Positions 60,094 through 64,000 of a stretch of 64,000 nucleotides of DNA are shown piece by piece. Each line of letters begins with the position of its first letter. Positions within the stretch are counted from its first letter, which is position 1. Source of the stretch: Streptomyces sp. NRRL F-5123 (GTDB lineage Bacteria; Actinomycetota; Actinomycetes; Streptomycetales; Streptomycetaceae). Location of the stretch: assembly GCF_000721495.1 (NCBI RefSeq), contig NZ_JOHY01000036.1:1-64000 (forward strand), written 5' to 3'. The translations under genes were made by a program, and so were the position numbers. The notes beneath the pieces were generated by a model. That model did not search any database. It was given only the letters and a program-made list of their open reading frames with translations, and was not told where the DNA came from.

Positions 60094-60987
60094 GTGCTGC
60101 TCGCCCTGCTGGGGGTCGTCGACGGCTGGATCACGGCCCTCGTGGCGTGGGCCGGCACCGCCGTCGCGTTCGGCGACGCCCTGCGCAGCCGCCGCGCCTA
60201 CGTCGCCTCCGCCGCCGAGCGGGAGCGGCGCGCCGCGCTCGCCCGCGACGAGGAGGCCAGGCGCCGGGTCGCCGAGGAGCGGCTGCGGATAGCCCGCGAG
60301 CTGCACGACGTGGTGGCCCACCAGATCGCGCTGGCCAATGTGCAGGCCTCCGTCGCCGCGCACGTCATGGACCGCCGCCCCGACCAGGCCCGGCAGGCGC
60401 TCGCGCACGCCCGGGAGGCCAGCCGCTCCGCCCTCGACGAGCTGCGCGCCACGGTCGGGCTGCTGCGGCTGCGCGGCGAGCCCGACGTGCCCATGGAGCC
60501 CGCGCCCGGTCTCGGCCTCCTCGACCAGCTCCTCGACGGCTTCCGCCGGGAAGGCCTCCAGGTCACGGTGGAGTGCCTGTCGTCGCAGGCCGGGGGGTGC
60601 GCGACGGGGGAGCGCCCGCCGCTGCCGGTCAGTGTGGACCTCACCGCCTACCGGGTGATCCAGGAGTCCCTGACCAACGTCCGCAAGCACGCGGGACCCG
60701 GCGCCGGGGCGGTGGTCCGGATCCGCCGCGAATCCGGTGCGCTGGAGGTCGTCGTGGACGACGACGGCACGTCCGCCGCGCCGGCTGCCGCCGGGGTTCC
60801 CCGGCAGGCGTCTGCCGGTACGCCCGCCGGCGAGGACGGGCACGGGCTGCTGGGGATGTACGAGCGGGCCAACGCGCTCGGCGGCGTCTGCCGGGCGGGC
60901 GCCCGCCCGGGCGGGGGGTTCCGCGTGTGGGTCCGCCTGCCCCTGGCGGCGCGGCCGTACGCGGGGGTTCCGGCGGAGGGGGCGTAG
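60094..60987 (+). CDS. Two-component sensor histidine kinase, HisKA_3 type
   Basis: 297 aa from GTG 60094, but coding sequence in this frame extends back to about 60004 (TSRRWGPPARLSRRALWTGLLLCCALSVLLALLG). The true start is probably an unusual codon near the pspAA stop, adding the first membrane helix. Two N-terminal helices are followed by a coiled linker (ERERRAALARDEEARRRVAEERLRIARELHD). The phospho-His is in ARELHDVVAHQ. The ATPase has VIQESLTNVRKHAG, VVDDDG and GHGLLGMYERANALGG. NarL-type response regulators normally accompany it; none is encoded in the following DNA, where the next gene is on the other strand. Confidence 0.88.
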   Translation: MLLALLGVVDGWITALVAWAGTAVAFGDALRSRRAYVASAAERERRAALARDEEARRRVAEERLRIARELHDVVAHQIALANVQASVAAHVMDRRPDQARQALAHAREASRSALDELRATVGLLRLRGEPDVPMEPAPGLGLLDQLLDGFRREGLQVTVECLSSQAGGCATGERPPLPVSVDLTAYRVIQESLTNVRKHAGPGAGAVVRIRRESGALEVVVDDDGTSAAPAAAGVPRQASAGTPAGEDGHGLLGMYERANALGGVCRAGARPGGGFRVWVRLPLAARPYAGVPAEGA

Positions 60988-61114
60988 CCCCGTCGCCAGG
61001 TGTCCCCACGGGGGTGGGGGGCCTGGTTCGTCGCGGGACCGTCCGGCCCCCCACCGGCGGAAGATCGCGCAAAGCACCCTCCGGGGCAGTCCGAGGCGCA
61101 AGGGGGAGCGGCGG

Positions 61115-61987
61115 CTACGCGAAGAGCCGCGACGGGATGAACGGATTGGGCGGCCTCATGCCGCGAAGGCACAGGTAGCCCGCGGTGGAGACCTCCAGAC
61201 CGGCCGCGAGGCCGACGTCGACGGCCCACTCCTGCTCCGCCGTGAGTTCGGTGACGCGGACGGGGTGGCCCTCGGGCATGGTCAGGAGGGCGGCGGTGAG
61301 GAGGCGGGTCGCGAGGCGGCGGGAGGTCGCGGCGAGGGCCTGGACGCCGCGGTCGTCGGCGTAGCAGTAGCCACTGCCCGCGAGGTCGTCGACGACGAAG
61401 AGGCGGAAGTGGCGCAGGAGCTGCTCGTGGTCGGGGCCGCGGGCGCCACCGCGGGAGCGGCGGTCGACGGAGTCCATGAGGTCGCGGTGCCGCTCGGTGC
61501 CCTCGTGCACCGCGCCGTCCGGCGGCGGGAGCCGGGAGGGATCGACCACGCCGGTCAGCCGCATCGCCGGGTGCAGCGTGAAGCCCGCCCTGCGGTACGT
61601 ACGCGCCGCGACGGGGTTGCGGGAAGCGCAGATGACGCCGCGCAGGCACGCCCGCCCGTGCACCAGCGCCCGCGCCATGAGCGCCTTGCCGACGCCCTTG
61701 CCCTGCGCGCCCGGCGTCACCACCAGCAGCGACAGCCCCCAGGTGCCCTCCCGGCGGGAGGAGAGCACCGCGCCGACCGGGCCCGCCGTCTCGTCCTCGG
61801 CGATCCAGCAGCCGCCGGGGTCGGTCCTGGCCAGGTGCCGGGTGCGGTCGCGTTCGCGGGCGTCGGCCGGCCGGGGCGGCGCGGCCGGCCCGGCCGGGAG
61901 CGAGTGCGGGGCGGCGAAGGCCGCGGCGGTGATCTCCCGTACGAGCTCGGCGTCCGCGTCGTCGTCGCGTACCGGTCGAAGGATCAC
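61115..61987 (-). CDS. GNAT acetyltransferase with C-terminal extension
   Basis: 290 aa from GTG 61987, with GATGGGGCG directly upstream. The GNAT core is in residues about 60-140: LSLLVVTPGAQGKGVGKALMARALVHGRACLRGVICASRNPVAARTYRRAGFTLHPAMRL. A C-terminal ~130-residue half has RLFVVDDLAGSGYCYADDRGVQALAATSRRLATRLLTAALL and may be a second, degenerate acetyltransferase unit. Substrate unknown. It is 71 bp downstream of nadA and may share its transcript. Confidence 0.82.
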   Translation of the reverse strand: MILRPVRDDDADAELVREITAAAFAAPHSLPAGPAAPPRPADARERDRTRHLARTDPGGCWIAEDETAGPVGAVLSSRREGTWGLSLLVVTPGAQGKGVGKALMARALVHGRACLRGVICASRNPVAARTYRRAGFTLHPAMRLTGVVDPSRLPPPDGAVHEGTERHRDLMDSVDRRSRGGARGPDHEQLLRHFRLFVVDDLAGSGYCYADDRGVQALAATSRRLATRLLTAALLTMPEGHPVRVTELTAEQEWAVDVGLAAGLEVSTAGYLCLRGMRPPNPFIPSRLFA

Positions 61988-62058
61988 CGCCCCATCATCG
62001 CGCCGTACGGCCGCCGGCGGCAGGGGGTTTCCGGCACCCCGGCGCCCGTCGAGCACCC

Positions 62059-63231
62059 CTACGGCAGCGCGAGCATCTGCTCCAGGGCGAGCTTGGCGTA
62101 GTGCTCGGTCTCGGCGTCGACCTGGATGCGGTTGACCGGCTTGCCGTCGGCCAGCGACTCCAGCGCCCACACCAGGTGCGGCAGGTCTATGCGGTTCATG
62201 GTCGAGCAGAAGCACACCGTCTTGTCGAGGAAGACGATCTGCTTGTCCGGATGCGCCTTGGCGAGCCGCCGTACGAGGTTCAGCTCGGTGCCGATCGCCC
62301 ACGCCGAGCCGGCGGGGGCGGCGTCCAGCATGGTGATGATGTGCTCGGTCGAGCCCACGTGGTCGGCGGCCATGACGACCTCGTGCCGGCACTCGGGGTG
62401 CACCAGCACGTTGACGCCGGGGATGCGGGCGCGGACGTCCTCGACCGACTCCAGCGAGAAGCGGCCGTGCACGGAGCAGTGGCCGCGCCACAGGATCATC
62501 TTCGCGGCCCGCAGCTGCTCGGCGGTCAGCCCGCCGTTCGGCTTGTGCGGGTTGTAGACGACGCAGTCGTCGAGCGACAGGCCCATGTCCCGGACGGCGG
62601 TGTTGCGGCCCAGGTGCTGGTCGGGCAGGAAGAGCACCTTCTCGCCCTGCGCGAAGGCCCACTCCAGGGCACGCCGGGCGTTGGACGACGTGCAGATGGT
62701 GCCGCCGTGCCGCCCGGTGAAGGCCTTGATGTCCGCCGAGGAGTTCATGTACGAGACGGGCACGGTCACCCCGTCCACCCCGGCGTCCGCCAGCACGTCC
62801 CAGCACTCGGCGACCTGCTCGGCGGTGGCCATGTCGGCCATCGAGCAGCCCGCGGCCAGGTCGGGCAGGATCACCTGCTGCCGGTCGGAGGTGAGGATGT
62901 CGGCGGACTCCGCCATGAAGTGCACGCCGCAGAAGACGATGTACTCCGCCTCGGGCCGCGCGGCCGCGTCCCGCGCGAGCTTGAACGAGTCGCCCGTGAC
63001 GTCGGCGAACTCGATGACCTCGTCACGCTGGTAGTGGTGCCCCAGGACGAAGACCTTCTCGCCGAGCCGCGCCTTCGCGGCCCGGGCGCGCTCCACCAGA
63101 TCCGGGTCGGACGGCGCCGGAAGGTCGCCCGGGCACTCCACGCCGCGCTCGCTGCGTGGGTCGGACTCGCGGCCGAGCAGCAGCAGCGCGAGCGGCGTGG
63201 GCTGTACGTCCAGAGTTTCGGTGGTGGTCAC
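62059..63231 (-). CDS. nadA: Quinolinate synthase
   Basis: 390 aa from GTG 63231. It condenses iminoaspartate with dihydroxyacetone phosphate to quinolinate for NAD. The sequence fits the [4Fe-4S] enzyme: LGHHYQRDEVIEFADVTGDSFKLARDAA, FCGVHFMAESADILT, LPDLAAGCSMADMA (cluster Cys), VSYMNSSADIKAFT, CTSSNA, FLPDQHLGRN, VHPECRHEVV (second Cys) and a C-terminal CFCSTMN (third). nadB and nadC are not adjacent, unlike in many bacteria. The promoter region shared with erpA carries two palindromic sites. ErpA could supply the cluster. Confidence 0.97.
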   Translation of the reverse strand: MTTTETLDVQPTPLALLLLGRESDPRSERGVECPGDLPAPSDPDLVERARAAKARLGEKVFVLGHHYQRDEVIEFADVTGDSFKLARDAAARPEAEYIVFCGVHFMAESADILTSDRQQVILPDLAAGCSMADMATAEQVAECWDVLADAGVDGVTVPVSYMNSSADIKAFTGRHGGTICTSSNARRALEWAFAQGEKVLFLPDQHLGRNTAVRDMGLSLDDCVVYNPHKPNGGLTAEQLRAAKMILWRGHCSVHGRFSLESVEDVRARIPGVNVLVHPECRHEVVMAADHVGSTEHIITMLDAAPAGSAWAIGTELNLVRRLAKAHPDKQIVFLDKTVCFCSTMNRIDLPHLVWALESLADGKPVNRIQVDAETEHYAKLALEQMLALP

Positions 63232-63287
63232 GGGCCGGACGCCCTTTCTTCGACAGCGCAGACCTTTTCGTCTACTTGACACTATCT

Positions 63288-63317
63288 ATCATAGCCCGTT
63301 CGCGTCACCTTGACGAT
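63288..63317 (-). promoter_or_regulatory. nadA promoter
   Basis: TATGAT (63293-63288, minus strand) is a near-consensus -10; a -35 such as TCGTCA (63316-63311, 17 bp away) lies inside the left palindromic site. The start point would be near 63281, giving a leader of about 50 nt. Confidence 0.5.
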
Positions 63318-63340
63318 GCCCGGACGCGTCAATGTGACGC
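63302..63340. promoter_or_regulatory. Twin CGTCA-N3-TGACG operators between nadA and erpA
   Basis: Two 13-bp palindromes, CGTCACCTTGACG (63303-63315) and CGTCAATGTGACG (63327-63339), are centred 24 bp apart. Together they make a larger dyad with 14-bp arms (one mismatch) around an 11-bp spacer. They overlap the nadA -35. The regulator is unknown. Confidence 0.65.
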
Positions 63341-63476
63341 ATTCGATCCGCGCGCACCTGTGCGAGCATGGGGGGACGAACACGCCGCGGCCCCGCCGTG
63401 GGTGCCGGAATGAATCCGGAAGGGCGCCGGTTAGCAGTCGGTAAGCCAGTAGTCCGTACAACCCGGGAGTGAGCAG

Positions 63477-63830
63477 ATGACGGTTCAGGACGAGACCACC
63501 ACCACGGACGGCATCATCCTGTCCGAGGCCGCGGCCTCCAAGGTCAAGAGCCTGCTGGAGCAGGAGGGCCGGGAAGACCTCGCGCTGCGGGTCGCCGTCC
63601 AGCCCGGCGGCTGCTCCGGCCTGCGCTACCAGCTCTTCTTCGACGAGCGCTCGCTCGACGGCGACGTGGTCAAGGACTTCGGCGGCGTCAAGGTCGTCAC
63701 CGACCGTATGAGCGCGCCGTACCTCGGCGGGGCGTCGATCGACTTCGTCGACACCATCGAGAAGCAGGGCTTCACGATCGACAACCCGAACGCCACGGGT
63801 TCCTGCGCCTGCGGTGACTCCTTCAGCTAA
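63477..63830 (+). CDS. erpA: Iron-sulfur cluster insertion protein (A-type carrier)
   Basis: 117 aa with GGGAG 7 nt upstream of ATG 63477. The three A-type carrier Cys are in GGCSGLRYQLFFDE and GSCACGDSFS. The fold start IILSEAAASKVKSLLEQEGREDLALRVAVQPGG is standard. These proteins carry [2Fe-2S] or [4Fe-4S] clusters to target enzymes. It is divergent from nadA, whose product needs a [4Fe-4S] cluster, and shares a control region with two operators. Whether it is functionally ErpA or IscA cannot be separated by sequence alone. Confidence 0.93.
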   Translation: MTVQDETTTTDGIILSEAAASKVKSLLEQEGREDLALRVAVQPGGCSGLRYQLFFDERSLDGDVVKDFGGVKVVTDRMSAPYLGGASIDFVDTIEKQGFTIDNPNATGSCACGDSFS

Positions 63831-63902
63831 GCCGTAGCGCTCCGCGCCGGGTACGTGTTTCCCGGCCGCGCCGGGTGGGCTTTCTTCCGCGGCGCAGGGC
63901 GA

Positions 63903-63960
63903 GCGTTTTCAGGGGCGCGTGGGGGCACCTCCCAGGTGCCCCCACGCGCCCCTGAAACGC
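63903..63960. terminator. Very large hairpin after erpA, member of the repeat family
   Basis: A 27-bp stem with one bulged T (arm starting GCGTTTTCAGGGGCGCGTGG) closes on a CCC loop. It begins 73 bp past the erpA stop. The arm sequence is the same module that ends the repeats at 39680, 54010 and 36770, so a dispersed repeat may be used as terminator. Confidence 0.75.
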
Positions 63961-64000
63961 TTACCCCACCGCCGGCTGGGCGACGACGTACGAGGTGTGC

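Overview
The window is high-GC actinobacterial DNA, almost certainly from Streptomyces or a close relative. Codon third positions are overwhelmingly G/C, GTG starts are frequent, several promoters appear to drive leaderless mRNAs, and the gene order glnA / RDD / DUF4191 / lipA / lipB / aceE / sucB / lpdA / pepA / cob genes / pspA / nadA / erpA is the arrangement I know from streptomycete core chromosomes. All functional calls come from reading motifs; no database search was possible.

Left part (1-28.8 kb) is a patchwork of accessory genes. It holds the tail of a lytic transglycosylase, a STAND ATPase (NB-ARC plus TPR) facing a GT-B-like protein and surrounded by short tandem repeats, and a TetR/DUF1801 divergon with two matching operators. 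Next come WYL, HxlR and DUF5937/ArsR-type regulators, each next to a small enzyme or transporter gene, then a large LuxR (LAL) regulator. A secreted 797-aa protein with an S53 peptidase follows, then a minimal respiratory operon (qcrB-ctaD-ctaF-like), an isochorismatase, and a decayed polymorphic-toxin-like PD-(D/E)xK cassette with possible partner genes.

Right part (29-64 kb) is core metabolism. glnA has a complete GlnR box. lipB and lipA (lipoate transfer and synthesis) lie a few kb from aceE, a GntR regulator, sucB/aceF-type E2 and lpdA, so the pyruvate dehydrogenase complex sits close to the enzymes that lipoylate its E2. pepA, a cobS / rhomboid-like / cobT cluster and a cobU fusion follow. 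Then come a PDZ serine protease, a methyltransferase, DUF3043, a pspA-pspAA-histidine kinase operon lacking its response regulator, a GNAT protein, nadA and erpA.

Non-coding structure is rich: at least eight strong hairpin terminators, a dispersed family of large inverted repeats in five intergenic gaps, a 228-bp tandem repeat, heptamer arrays, and several palindromic operator candidates. Most notable are twin CGTCA-N3-TGACG sites between nadA and erpA, and a 105-bp in-frame insertion in lipB bounded by 11-bp direct repeats. I saw no tRNA, rRNA, CRISPR array, complete insertion sequence or replication origin.
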